Shown here: positions 17,867 through 27,340 of the stretch, one piece after another | How positions within the stretch are numbered: position 1 is the first letter of the stretch | Layout of the letters: every line of letters begins with the position of its first letter | DNA from: CAYYKD01 sp964471825 | GTDB taxonomy: Bacteria; Spirochaetota; GWE2-31-10; CAYYKD01 | DNA: 64,000 bases | Reading direction: 5' to 3' | Assembly (NCBI GenBank): GCA_964471825.1 | Contig: CAYYKD010000013.1 | Span: 19,896-83,895, forward strand | Program-made: the position numbers and the translations under genes | The notes under the pieces: generated by a model | What the model was told of the DNA's origin: nothing | Database searches by the model: none | The model's input: the letters and a program-made list of their open reading frames with translations, nothing else

Positions 17867-17944
17867 AGCACTTTATAAAATGATTCGTAAAACAGTGGGT
17901 TTTTGATTCAAAGAAGAATTAATTATTTGCAGGGCGGTTAAAAT

Positions 17945-18991
17945 ATGTCGAAAAAATGGCTATTGAACAGAGATATTCAACGGAAAGCTCGAGAACCGGT
18001 TCATGTCGACTGGCAATTCAAGTTTTTTGGAAAGACTATTCTTGTTAAACTGGATTCAGAAAAAGGGTTGATCTTTGATAATAAATTTGAAGAATCTCAT
18101 TTTAGCGGCCATCTGGTAAATCACAACAGGCATAGACTTTTCTATCAGGGTTGGTTCGTAGATAGGGAGAGGCCGACTATATTTTTTGTGCATGGAAGTG
18201 CCGAGAACTCATCAACCCATCCGCTATTTGTATATAACTGTCTTGCAAATGGATTCAATTTTTTCTCATTTGATCAGGAGGGGTATGGATCATCTGACGG
18301 TATTCGAGGCACCTTCAAAGAAGACAGTGATTATACAGCGAATTTAAAAATAATGCTGGATCTTGCAATCTCTAAGTTTAAAGAGAACTATGGAATTGCA
18401 CCAAACATCTATACCTGTGCCTCTTCAGCAGGTTGTCCTGTGTTGTTAGAATCTCTAATTCAACACAGATCTGATAATATTAAAAAGGTATTTCTATTTT
18501 CGCCATACCTAAAGAATAATCGGAAAGTTATCAAGCCATGGTTAGAGTTTATTCTTGGATTATTGAACTTTAAACCGCTTCCATTGATAAGGGAGAGTTC
18601 GCAGTTGTTGATCAACATGGGTGATGAAGAGAACTACTGCAGGATGAATAAAAACATATCAGATAATGATATATTTCTAAAAAGACGGTTCACTGACACC
18701 AGAATTCATAGAATCAATTCATATAAATGGATCTCCTCTATGATAAAAAGGCAAAATCGAATATTGAAATCCGCACGGAGATTTAAAGACAGATTGTTTG
18801 ATATCCCGGTATATGGCATAATTTGTGAAGAAGATAATATCGTGGAAAACAGCAAAACTGTCGAGTTTATGAATTTAATTGGTCAAAAGAAAAACCTGTA
18901 TAGGAAGTCCGATTTTAGTCATGAATTCCTGGATTATGAAGATAAACGAGGGGAGTTGTTTTACAAGTTATTTAATTATCTAATATCTTGA
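17945..18991 (+). CDS. alpha/beta hydrolase
   Basis: 348 aa cytoplasmic serine hydrolase-fold protein. Oxyanion-hole strand TIFFVHGSAENSS; the YGSSDG motif follows strand 4. The nucleophile elbow is CASSAG, so the usual first Gly of GxSxG is Ala. Candidate acid in CEEDNIV and His in FSHEFLDYE complete a triad. The N-terminus is charged with no signal peptide. Closest in style to monoglyceride lipase/lysophospholipase-like hydrolases; substrate unknown. Weak SD AGGGCGG before the ATG. Confidence 0.8.
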   Translation: MSKKWLLNRDIQRKAREPVHVDWQFKFFGKTILVKLDSEKGLIFDNKFEESHFSGHLVNHNRHRLFYQGWFVDRERPTIFFVHGSAENSSTHPLFVYNCLANGFNFFSFDQEGYGSSDGIRGTFKEDSDYTANLKIMLDLAISKFKENYGIAPNIYTCASSAGCPVLLESLIQHRSDNIKKVFLFSPYLKNNRKVIKPWLEFILGLLNFKPLPLIRESSQLLINMGDEENYCRMNKNISDNDIFLKRRFTDTRIHRINSYKWISSMIKRQNRILKSARRFKDRLFDIPVYGIICEEDNIVENSKTVEFMNLIGQKKNLYRKSDFSHEFLDYEDKRGELFYKLFNYLIS

Positions 18992-18996
18992 TTCTT

Positions 18997-19030
18997 GCAA
19001 ACCTCTATTGGTTAGAGCAAACCTCTATTG
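18997..19030. repeat. 14-bp direct repeat at the convergent junction
   Basis: GCAAACCTCTATTG occurs at 18997-19010 and 19017-19030; the second copy covers the ubiB-like stop codon. CTCTA-TTGGT-TAGAG forms a small hairpin between them. Related to the dispersed CTCTTGCAA/CCTCTA motif family. Confidence 0.6.
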
Positions 19031-20566
19031 CTTAGAAATTTTTTTTCTAATATAACCCTTTGCTGAGACCTTTCTATAGAGAAATGAGTAGAAGATCGAT
19101 GATAGACTGATAGCGGCAAAAATAATTGCCCCCTTTAATTGACCGGTAGCATATAACAGATAGCTGCCCCCGCCAAATACAACACCTATACCCAATGATG
19201 CACTCCGGACAAGTGTAGATTTTAGATCGTCAATTTTCTCATCAACCTCTTCAAAATCAACCTTAAATCTATACTTACCCCTTTCGAGTTGTTTGAGAAT
19301 CCATTCGACCCTCCCCGGAAGTTCTAAGAGTGTTTTTCCGTTATTTACTATGAATTTTTTTGCCTCAGAGATAATTTGATCTAGGTTTTTATGTAGAATT
19401 CGCTCTGTATATGGTTTAAGCTCATGATATATATTAATTCCCGGATTTAGTGATGATATTATGCCGGTTAGCGTTCCTGTTGTGCGTCCGATATATGCCC
19501 ATTCTACAGGGAGAGTTATTGGTTGCGAATAGATTAGATCTATAAGATCCTCTATAACAGGTGTTAAATCGATCCCTTGAATAGATTCGCGTTCAAGTCT
19601 TACAGCCTCTACAACCTCCTCAAAGAAATACTCAAGAACTGTAATTAGGGCTCCGCGATTTGCCTCTTTCTTGATAAATCCCAATGCAGTCAGAATAGTT
19701 ATCATCTTATTGTAATCTTTAGTAATAAAAGCTGATAGCCCGTCTTTAATCCCTCTCTGCATAGCCTCTGTGATGTCACCGGCCATTCCATAGTCAATAA
19801 TGGTTATGTTGTTATTATCAGTGATTAGAATATTACCCGGATGAGGATCATAGTGTACTGTTCCCAGCTCCATAAATTGTTCATAATAGAATTCGATTAG
19901 TCGTTTTGAAATTAAGATTGGATCATTATTTCTCTTAGACCATTTCTCTATCTCAGAGATCTTATCGCCATTTACAAATTCCATTGCAATTATTCTTCTT
20001 CCCGAAAGCTCGCTATAGATATAGGGAATTTTTAGATAATCAATATTTCTGTAGTGGTAATAAAACTTTCTTGATATCTCAGCCTCTCTTTGAAAATTCA
20101 GCTCATCTCCTGTAACACTAATAAACTGATCTAGGATCTCAAGCATATCTCGTTTGTCTTTGAATGCTTTGAGTTTAGAGAAGAGTGAAAAAATTATGTG
20201 CATTATAGCAAAATCAGTATCTATATCCTGTTCTATCTTTGGCTTCTGTATTTTTAGAATAATAGAGGTGCCATCGATTAGGGTCGCTCTATGCGTCTGG
20301 CCGAGAGATGCAGATGCTACCGGAATATTATCTATTGAACTGAAAAATCTGTATGGATCACCATATTCTTCTTTAAGAACCATCTCGATTTCACTAAAAT
20401 GAACAGGTGGTACTTTATCCTGAAGCGGGGAGAGGATATCAATGTAGGCTGCAGGAAAAATATCCCGTCTTGTAGAGAAAAACTGACAGAGTTTAATAAG
20501 TACGCCACCAAGCTCAATTGCAAGTTTATATAGCCTTGATGCATTCTTCCTGTGGGTTTTTTCCAT
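19025..20566 (-). CDS. UbiB/ABC1/ADCK atypical kinase-like protein
   Basis: At least 513 aa; probably membrane-anchored by two helices near the C-terminus (about 455-500). The family KxGQ motif reads KLCQ (25-28), a Gly to Cys change. The Ala-rich loop ASASLGQTH (84-92), Lys105 in LKIQKP, HYDPHPGN (238-245) and the metal-site DYG (258-260) are present. UbiB proteins act in quinone or lipid homeostasis, with ATPase activity in the studied members. The frame stays open upstream of this ATG to a TAA at 20768-20770, and that extra sequence (RRFFRIITVF, KEFNLVKKLGYKKAQT) looks like the normal family N-terminus, yet holds no ATG, GTG or TTG. The true start is therefore unresolved. Paired with the phasin-like gene upstream, an association I know from other bacteria. 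Confidence 0.88.
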   Translation of the reverse strand: MEKTHRKNASRLYKLAIELGGVLIKLCQFFSTRRDIFPAAYIDILSPLQDKVPPVHFSEIEMVLKEEYGDPYRFFSSIDNIPVASASLGQTHRATLIDGTSIILKIQKPKIEQDIDTDFAIMHIIFSLFSKLKAFKDKRDMLEILDQFISVTGDELNFQREAEISRKFYYHYRNIDYLKIPYIYSELSGRRIIAMEFVNGDKISEIEKWSKRNNDPILISKRLIEFYYEQFMELGTVHYDPHPGNILITDNNNITIIDYGMAGDITEAMQRGIKDGLSAFITKDYNKMITILTALGFIKKEANRGALITVLEYFFEEVVEAVRLERESIQGIDLTPVIEDLIDLIYSQPITLPVEWAYIGRTTGTLTGIISSLNPGINIYHELKPYTERILHKNLDQIISEAKKFIVNNGKTLLELPGRVEWILKQLERGKYRFKVDFEEVDEKIDDLKSTLVRSASLGIGVVFGGGSYLLYATGQLKGAIIFAAISLSSIFYSFLYRKVSAKGYIRKKISKQ

Positions 20567-20794
20567 TATGGTTTGTGCTTTCTTATAACCAAGTTTTTTT
20601 ACCAGATTAAATTCTTTACGAAATGATAATAGAATAAAAGAGAATACTGTAATTATACGAAAAAATCTTCTCTTGACTTTAATTTTTTTATTTAGAATTC
20701 TATGTTTACTATTTATATTCTCATCCTTATATATAGAATTTATCCTGGCATTATTTCTAGAAGTGCCTTATAATTAGTTACTTATCCAACAAAC

Positions 20795-21097
20795 TCAGAT
20801 ATCTTTTTGAACTAATTTTTCTATCTTAGCTGAAAGATCATCTATTTTTTGTTTAAGTTCATCAACTTCTTTTTTAGTCGCAAGACCGATATTTGATGTG
20901 AGCTCATTTATATTTGATCTGGCCTTATTGATCTCTTCATCAAATTTGCCCTTAAACTCATCTCGTTTTTCTTTTATCTTGGACTCAAACTCACTATACC
21001 GCTCTTCCCGTTTCTTTTTAAATTCATCAGACTTCTTTTCAACCTCTTCACCAGCAGTAAAAAACAATATTGCCAGGTCCTTTAAAAAATCAGACAT
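20795..21097 (-). CDS. phasin-like coiled-coil protein, 100 aa
   Basis: Highly charged helical protein. After MSDFLKDLAILFFTAGEEV comes a Lys/Glu-rich coiled coil, then GLATKKEVDELKQKIDDLSA, the C-terminal signature of the PhaF/PhaI-like granule-associated family. Strong SD GGAGG before the ATG. Lies directly upstream of the UbiB-like gene and likely forms one operon with it. No PHA synthase is in the window, so a storage-granule role is not supported here; association with membranes or UbiB function is the alternative. Confidence 0.75.
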   Translation of the reverse strand: MSDFLKDLAILFFTAGEEVEKKSDEFKKKREERYSEFESKIKEKRDEFKGKFDEEINKARSNINELTSNIGLATKKEVDELKQKIDDLSAKIEKLVQKDI

Positions 21098-21280
21098 ATC
21101 ATACCTCCATTTAGATTTAAATTTTATATCAAACTATTATTATATCAACATCTTCTAAATATAAAATAATTAATTAAATTTGAATTGACAAGTAAATTAA
21201 AAAAAAAGATGATGCACATGATTTGGTGACTGATATCTTGGTGTTTATTGATAAAGTTAAAACTTAAGGAGATCAGGTTA

Positions 21281-22420
21281 GTGAAAATAGTAATAGTTCT
21301 ATGTCTAATTATTGAAGCATTTTTCTTTGGATACTCGCAGGGCGATATAACAGGCTACATAAAGACTCGACTTGATAAGTTAAATCTTCCGGGCGCACAG
21401 TGTGCAATTGTTAAGAATGGCGAATTAGTATGGTCAGGCAGTTTTGGGTTTGCGGATGTTGATAAAGATCGGCCGGTTTTAAATACAACGCTATTTAACC
21501 TTGCATCAATCTCAAAACTGGTAACGGCAACAGCTGTCATGCAGTTGGTTGAAAAAGGACTGCTGGATCTGGATCAGGACATCAATAATTACCTGCCATT
21601 TAAAATTAGAAATCCATATTTCAAGGATCTGCCTATAACCGTAAGAGCATTAATGACTCATACAGGTTCATTAATTCGTAACAGGTCGAATATACCGGAT
21701 CTGATCGGTGCTGAAGATTCGCCGGTATCATTGAAGGAGTATTGCTTCTCTGCATTCTGTGTTGACGGCAAGTGGTTTGGAAATGAGGGTAGTTATAATT
21801 TTGAGAATTCTAAACCTGGTCAAAAGATGATTTATAATGATATGAATACTGCGGTTCTTGGATTGATTGTTGAGACTGTTTCTCGAATGGAGTTCAGGGC
21901 ATACTGCAGAGAGAATATTTTCACACCTCTGGAGATGCATAGATCAACATTCTCAGTTGATGTTCTTGATCGAGAGGATGCTGCAATACCGTACATCTTT
22001 GATGAGACAACAAAGAGACAACTATCACAGGGATTTTACGGTTATCCAGAGTATCCATCAGGGATGTTATGGTCAAATGTGATAGAGTTTTCAAACTTTC
22101 TTTCAATGTACCTAAATAGAGGTGTTTTCCGAGGAATAAAAATCTTAAGTGAAGAGTCAATAAACAGAATGTTCACAATTCAAAATCCAAGGGTAGATAG
22201 ACAGGGCGGATTAATTTGGTATATGAGTAGAAATTTCGATAGCGGAGCATTTGGACATACAGGTTCAGATATTGGAATAAAAACAGTAACCTTTATTGTG
22301 CCGGGGAAAAACTTCGGGGTTATGTTCTTTGCAAACGGCGATAAGAAAAACCCCGGTTGGGATTGGGACATCTATGATGAAATTGTGAATCGAATAAAAA
22401 GGGAAGCCGCCCGTCTTTAA
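21281..22420 (+). CDS. secreted serine hydrolase, beta-lactamase class C/PBP family
   Basis: About 379 aa with a signal peptide (MKIVIVLCLIIEAFFFGYSQ). SISK gives the nucleophile Ser76 and Lys79. The second motif is YND (185-187) rather than YxN. HTG (326-328) is the third. Likely a periplasmic or exported D-Ala-D-Ala carboxypeptidase, esterase or peptidase. I chose GTG at 21281 because the longer frame (TTG 21248) would place charged residues before the signal peptide and the Shine-Dalgarno AAGGAG lies between the two. Its stop overlaps the convergent ccsA stop by 4 bases. Confidence 0.87.
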   Translation: MKIVIVLCLIIEAFFFGYSQGDITGYIKTRLDKLNLPGAQCAIVKNGELVWSGSFGFADVDKDRPVLNTTLFNLASISKLVTATAVMQLVEKGLLDLDQDINNYLPFKIRNPYFKDLPITVRALMTHTGSLIRNRSNIPDLIGAEDSPVSLKEYCFSAFCVDGKWFGNEGSYNFENSKPGQKMIYNDMNTAVLGLIVETVSRMEFRAYCRENIFTPLEMHRSTFSVDVLDREDAAIPYIFDETTKRQLSQGFYGYPEYPSGMLWSNVIEFSNFLSMYLNRGVFRGIKILSEESINRMFTIQNPRVDRQGGLIWYMSRNFDSGAFGHTGSDIGIKTVTFIVPGKNFGVMFFANGDKKNPGWDWDIYDEIVNRIKREAARL

Positions 22421-23148
22421 TATGAGTGTAGACCGGGCAATAGGAAGGTAACTCCGAGGTATGTAAATAACATCGCCAGAAATGATGCTATGGTAAAAAA
22501 AATTCTTACTCTATTTTTTGTGTGCAGTGCGTTAACCAATAAAATCCATGTAACCAGAGCCCATATTTCTTTTGGGTCCCAGCTCCAAAATTTCGACCAG
22601 CTGATCTCAGCCCAAAATGAGCCTGTAATGAGGCCTACACTTATCAGGAAATATGAAATTTTTAGTTCTCTATTCAGCTTTGTGTCTAACTCAGATCTCC
22701 CGAATAGATGAAAAATAGAGATAACAAATGCAAAACTCAATGAAACATATCCCATGAAATAGGCCGGCACATGAATAAACATCCAAAATGACCTTAAGAC
22801 AGGAACAAGCAGGTTTGGAGTCTTTAATTCATAGGGGAAAATCAATGCTGTCAGGGTTAATAAAAATGATAAAGAGAGGTAAAACAGGTTTTTCTTCTTA
22901 GAATGATCTGATATAAAAAAAACCAGCTTAAGGTTGTAGAGAAATCCAAAAAACATCACTGATTCATAGGCTCCGGCAAACGGTGCGTGTCCGGTGATAA
23001 GTGTCCTGTAGACTGCCCAAAAAAACTGAATACTGATAATTAAAAACAGTGCAGGTAAGGCAGATCGCTTAGTTAATAGGACCGTTAGCCCATAGGTAAT
23101 ATATAGTAGGATTATTATAATTAACAAGATAGTCTCAAATAGGATCAT
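22417..23148 (-). CDS. ccsA: cytochrome c biogenesis protein CcsA-like (System II)
   Basis: 243 aa integral membrane protein with about seven or eight helices. It has the haem-handling signature GSFWAEISWSKFWSWDPKEIWAL, a tryptophan-rich WWD-type motif, followed by a membrane helix and a conserved HTK. With the ResB-like partner it exports haem and ligates it to apocytochrome c; DsbD at 0.9 kb could supply reductant. Overlaps the upstream resB-like gene by 4 bases (ATGA), a translationally coupled pair. Confidence 0.88.
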   Translation of the reverse strand: MILFETILLIIIILLYITYGLTVLLTKRSALPALFLIISIQFFWAVYRTLITGHAPFAGAYESVMFFGFLYNLKLVFFISDHSKKKNLFYLSLSFLLTLTALIFPYELKTPNLLVPVLRSFWMFIHVPAYFMGYVSLSFAFVISIFHLFGRSELDTKLNRELKISYFLISVGLITGSFWAEISWSKFWSWDPKEIWALVTWILLVNALHTKNRVRIFFTIASFLAMLFTYLGVTFLLPGLHSY

Positions 23149-24110
23149 TCTATATCAGCCCTTTTTTTAAAAAATAAACTTTGTAACAAGAAATCAATCG
23201 GTATACAGATTAGAAAAAAGATGGCAGATATAGCAAGAATCAGGTTGAATGGTTTGTGAGTTGCCTTAATCGTTGAGGAATATCCGATTTTTTCATTAAG
23301 AAATTCAACATTTAACTCTAATCCTGCAACACCTATATCCGAAGCAAATTTATTAAACTCACCTTCACCCATAAATTCATCTTCCAGGTTGATACTCCAT
23401 GTATAATAAATTATACCTGTATCATCTACTCTTGCCGGTGTAATTGTTAAAGAGTATTTTCCCAGTTCTATTTCCAGTCGGTCTTTAAATTCATATGTAT
23501 TACCGTCGATCTGCACTGTAGTTTTAATAAGACCTGTATTATATCCCATCTGATAGAACTTAACATCTTTAATTTTAAGCGGTCTATTTACCTCTACAAT
23601 TTTTTGCTCAGAAGTCTGGATATCTGAACCACCCTGGTTATTTGAACCACCCTCATTATAGAGAAGGATTGATCGGACAATCTTGCTTGCTCTCTTTGAT
23701 TTGTATGGGATCACATCGACTCTATCGAGTGTCATAGTATATGAGTTGTGATTGATAAGTCCCAGTTTATTTCTAATCTCATTAATACTAACAGTTTCAC
23801 CGGATTGAATGTTTATAGTATATTCTCGCTGAGTAATAAATGAGATAGTAACAGCTACAAGTAGAAGAATAAACGGGTAATGGGTAAGTATATATGAAAA
23901 GTATTTTCTAAGTGTCATACTTACAAAGAATGGGTATATCAAAACTATGATACTTATTAAAATCCATGGTATTAGGTAGTAAGCTGAACCTGTAAAGTAA
24001 TAGACAAATCTTCTATCTTGAACTGAAATAAAAGAGATCAGACCTGTCATTGTTGCTATAATAGTTAAGATAACAGTTGTCAGTAGTTTAAAAAATCTAT
24101 ATCTATTCAA
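23145..24110 (-). CDS. ResB/CcsB-like cytochrome c biogenesis protein, short form
   Basis: About 321 aa with membrane helices near 8-30, 40-62, 75-95 and a last one near the C-terminus (FNLILAISAIFFLICIPIDFLL), enclosing a periplasmic domain (about 110-285, with SLTITPARVDDTGIIYYTWS). The helix-loop-helix plan is that of ResB, but it is shorter than the usual protein. Start: TTG at 24110 with GGAG 5 bases upstream. The longer frame (TTG 24167) has no Shine-Dalgarno site. Forms the CcsBA pair with the gene that follows. Confidence 0.72.
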   Translation of the reverse strand: MNRYRFFKLLTTVILTIIATMTGLISFISVQDRRFVYYFTGSAYYLIPWILISIIVLIYPFFVSMTLRKYFSYILTHYPFILLLVAVTISFITQREYTINIQSGETVSINEIRNKLGLINHNSYTMTLDRVDVIPYKSKRASKIVRSILLYNEGGSNNQGGSDIQTSEQKIVEVNRPLKIKDVKFYQMGYNTGLIKTTVQIDGNTYEFKDRLEIELGKYSLTITPARVDDTGIIYYTWSINLEDEFMGEGEFNKFASDIGVAGLELNVEFLNEKIGYSSTIKATHKPFNLILAISAIFFLICIPIDFLLQSLFFKKRADIE

Positions 24111-24183
24111 GCGGTCTCCGTTAGGATTAAAAAATTTATAAATTAAATATAATAAAGTAAAATACAATAAAATAAACTGTCTG

Positions 24184-24207
24184 ACAGAAAGTTATACAGA
24201 AAGTTAT
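24184..24207 (+). repeat. 12-bp tandem duplication
   Basis: ACAGAAAGTTAT occurs twice head to tail between the HEAT-repeat gene and the resB-like gene. Confidence 0.7.
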
Positions 24208-24238
24208 ATTGTTATAAATTAACTATCGATGTGATTAC

Positions 24239-25036
24239 TTAATCAACCTGCATGCCAAGTTTAGTCAATGTTTTTTTTGCAGCTCTTGCTACACCGTAAT
24301 CATTGCTCTTCGTCGCTGTCTTAAGTGCCTCAATACCTTGTGGTGTCTGAAGAACTCCAAGTGCCTTTGCAGCTGTTTCCTGCACAAAGTTATCTTCATC
24401 AGAATTGAGCGTTTTAATTAGTGCATCTACAACAACCGTGCTTCCAATTTTTGACATTGATCTTATTACGACTTCTCTAACATAACTATCATCATCATCA
24501 AGAAGTGGAATCAATGCCTTAGCAGCTTTTCCATCACCGATCCGTCCAAGAGTTCTTGCTACACTCTCTCTAACATAGGCATCTTCATCATTGATTGCAG
24601 TTATTAATGCTTCCTCACATTGCTTAGTACCAATTTTACCAAGAGAATTTGCCGCTGCCTCTCTAACATATCTGTCAACATCATTGAGAGCTATAATTAA
24701 TGGTTCAACAGACTCGGGAGCCTTAATATTGCCGAGTGCTCTTGCAGATTCTTCTCTTACATAACAATCCTCATCTGTAGATAATAAATTGATGAGGTTA
24801 CTTACAGCTTTCGGATCTCCCACTGCACCTAAGAATCTCGCAGCTTCCTCTCTAATAAAAGACTTTTCGCTTTTAAGGACCTCAATAAGCGGGTCAACAG
24901 CCTCATTTCCAATGTCAATGAGTGCATTTGCAATATCCTTAAAAAACCTGTCACCTGATTGGAAAACCTCAATCAGACCAGCTACATTCTTTTCTTTTTT
25001 AAATGTTTCAATATCAGCAAACTTAATTTCCCGCAT
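24239..25036 (-). CDS. HEAT-repeat (PBS lyase-type) protein
   Basis: 265 aa made almost wholly of about seven 31-residue HEAT-like repeats with the recurring pattern D-x-Y-V-R-E-x-x-A-R-x-L-G-x-I-G (for example EDCYVREESARALGNIK and DRYVREAAANSLGKIG). Forms an alpha-solenoid scaffold for protein binding. No catalytic residue set. ATG 25036 has GGAGATAGGT directly upstream, so I prefer it to the ATG at 25063. Partner not evident from context. Confidence 0.85.
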   Translation of the reverse strand: MREIKFADIETFKKEKNVAGLIEVFQSGDRFFKDIANALIDIGNEAVDPLIEVLKSEKSFIREEAARFLGAVGDPKAVSNLINLLSTDEDCYVREESARALGNIKAPESVEPLIIALNDVDRYVREAAANSLGKIGTKQCEEALITAINDEDAYVRESVARTLGRIGDGKAAKALIPLLDDDDSYVREVVIRSMSKIGSTVVVDALIKTLNSDEDNFVQETAAKALGVLQTPQGIEALKTATKSNDYGVARAAKKTLTKLGMQVD

Positions 25037-25257
25037 ACCTATCTCCTCAAATCTGAAAATCATTTATAATCAAATTATATCTTGTTAAAAAATGAATGTC
25101 AAGCATATATAGAATTATTTTATTAACAAATTAAATATTTTATTATCTTTCATGCGACACTGCTATTATTAACAAAAAAAGTGTCAGTTTGATGAACCCA
25201 TTCGTTATAAATTTACTTAGAGGTTGGAATATACTTAAGGAAGACTTCTACTAAAGC

Positions 25258-27066
25258 TCAGCATTTGTCAACATTAATAACAAATAACATATGCCTTGCT
25301 CTGGTAACACCTACATAGAGAAGATCGTCAGTTATTGCAACCTTGCCTTTTTGAAGGACAAGGATCACAACCTTTGCTTCAAGACCTTTATACTCTCCGA
25401 TGGTTCTAAACCGGATACTGTTTTTTCTTAAACCTTCACCTGACTTAACCAGCTTAAACCCTGCAACCTCCTCAATATCACTAAAGATTGAGTTTGCGTA
25501 GCTTCTATTTGACAGGACCACGACATCCTCATTTTTCAGTCGCTGTTTCTGTATCAGTTCTCTTAGAATTATTGCAACCTGTTCAGCAGCTTTATCTCCA
25601 TTGTTAAATGAATACTCTTCCGGTTCAAGACCGTCAATATCAAGTGATTCTGAGATATTCTCCTTGCCTGTGATCGACAAAGCGTACCTGTGAATATTTT
25701 TTGTATTACGGAGATTGGTTTTTAGTGTAAACACATGATCCTTGATTTCACTTGTCGAGATCAATTCTACAACCGGTAAGCTACTCTCTTTACGGAAAAT
25801 ATTCTGATTGTCATCGTAGAAAACATAGACAATCCGCGATTTGAGTGATTTGAAAACAGGCGTAAGGCAGTCGCACCATTCTTTAGAAAAATCCTGCCCC
25901 TCATCAATAATTAGTGCGTCGTATTTATCAATGCCCGACTCATTCATCTCAAAGACAAACTGAAGTGTCAAGGGTATATTTATATTGTAGAGTTCGTCTG
26001 TATTTTTGGTAAGCATCATATCAAGAATCTCACCGATAATCCCAAGTTTAGGTTTAAAACGGTTTATTACCTCTTTGTAGGAATCTACATAACGGTCTAT
26101 TGTGTATGTAAGCCTTGTTATTGTGAAGTTGTCAACATCTTTTTTATCGGCATATAGCTCAGGGATAAACTCTTTATAGAATATAGCGGAGATATTTTTA
26201 TCCTCTAGGGCGGCATTAATCATGTTATATATAATATCGAGAGCAAAGCTGTGAAATGTGGAAATGTTGACATTCTGACAATCATGAAGTTGTTCGGACA
26301 CAAAAGCAGATATGTGTTTATTAAAAAGTAAAAATAGAACCGACTTGCCGGCATCATTTAACCTCCGGGCCTTCTTGATTGCTATGAAGGTTTTACCTGA
26401 TCCCGCTGCTCCTTTGAAACCGATCCGTTTCTTGTCATCAAAGAGATCGATTAGATAGTCCTGGAAAATATTGATTTTGTTAAGCTCATTTTCTTGTTCT
26501 ACAATAATCCTGAACAATGCCATCTCAGTTTTGATCTCACTTGACACCATCTCTGTAAACTTTTTTATATCATCAAGATTTGGTGTAACGAAGTATTTAG
26601 CAGCTGCATTCTTGAATAATGTATCAAAAAAAAATTGCGGCTCACTAAGTTTAGTGCAGTCCATAACCCGCTCATGAGAGTAGTTGATATCAGGAAAACA
26701 GACAGCATAGTCAAAAACTCCTGTATATTTGCTGTTAAATTTTCTATCAAAAAGTTTATTTAAGGAGTGCATAGACTCACTTGCCTGCTTATATGGGTCC
26801 TTGATTTTATGGATTGCCCCATTGCGATCTGTCGAATACCAAATCTGTCTATTTTCCTCAATCGCACCGCCTTTTACCTCAAGCGTAATATATCCGTATG
26901 CTCTGTGAATTATTATAAAGTCACACTCTGATTCTTTATTACCGTTAAATCTGTAGGAGTGAACTACAGTATAGTTGTTATCAAGTGTCTTGAGTATTTC
27001 AAAAAGCTTCCGCTCGGATGACGGGGCATCGCTGCCTGTTAGTGTTTCAGGTATCATTGTTGGCAT
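25258..27066 (-). CDS. NERD-domain superfamily 1 DNA helicase
   Basis: 602 aa. N-terminal NERD nuclease-related domain (about 15-125) with D49 (ECDFIIIH), E63 and K65 (LEVKGG), the PD-(D/E)xK core. SF1 helicase motor: Walker A GAAGSGKT (219-226), FNKHIS, ISTFHSFA motif Ia/Ib, Walker B LIIDEGQDF (385-393), motif III-like VYVFYDDNQNIF, motif VI VGVTRARH (about 586-593). A fused nuclease-helicase that could cut and unwind DNA. Such proteins occur in repair and in anti-phage islands. It is alone here, next to MITE-like and hairpin DNA, so a defence role is only a possibility. SD AAGGA 8 bases before the ATG. Confidence 0.88.
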   Translation of the reverse strand: MPTMIPETLTGSDAPSSERKLFEILKTLDNNYTVVHSYRFNGNKESECDFIIIHRAYGYITLEVKGGAIEENRQIWYSTDRNGAIHKIKDPYKQASESMHSLNKLFDRKFNSKYTGVFDYAVCFPDINYSHERVMDCTKLSEPQFFFDTLFKNAAAKYFVTPNLDDIKKFTEMVSSEIKTEMALFRIIVEQENELNKINIFQDYLIDLFDDKKRIGFKGAAGSGKTFIAIKKARRLNDAGKSVLFLLFNKHISAFVSEQLHDCQNVNISTFHSFALDIIYNMINAALEDKNISAIFYKEFIPELYADKKDVDNFTITRLTYTIDRYVDSYKEVINRFKPKLGIIGEILDMMLTKNTDELYNINIPLTLQFVFEMNESGIDKYDALIIDEGQDFSKEWCDCLTPVFKSLKSRIVYVFYDDNQNIFRKESSLPVVELISTSEIKDHVFTLKTNLRNTKNIHRYALSITGKENISESLDIDGLEPEEYSFNNGDKAAEQVAIILRELIQKQRLKNEDVVVLSNRSYANSIFSDIEEVAGFKLVKSGEGLRKNSIRFRTIGEYKGLEAKVVILVLQKGKVAITDDLLYVGVTRARHMLFVINVDKC

Positions 27067-27241
27067 AGTTATATTCCTTATAATGTTATTAAAAAAAGTA
27101 ATTTAAATAATGTTATTAAAAATGTTAATGTTGTCAGGTTAGTTAAATATATACCTACAAAAACTTGATTTGTCAATGTTCTTAGTTGTATTTTCAGAAA
27201 TTCCCCTTTTTTTATAAAAGTGGACAAAAAGTCAAAAGAAT

Positions 27242-27340
27242 GGGGCTGTCCATTAAGTCGAGAAATTTTTATTTGTACCGGTTAATTGCCGGCGTAAAAC
27301 GAGTAAAAATCGTTTATAAACCGACTTAGTGGACAGCCCC
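27242..27340. mobile_element. MITE-like element with 19-bp terminal inverted repeats
   Basis: GGGGCTGTCCATTAAGTCG at 27242-27260 and its inverse at 27322-27340 (one mismatch) bound a 99-bp unit with no coding capacity; the interior has a CCGG-TTAATTG-CCGG stem. Ends starting GGGGCTGTCC resemble those of several DDE insertion-sequence families, so it may be a non-autonomous derivative. Confidence 0.65.
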
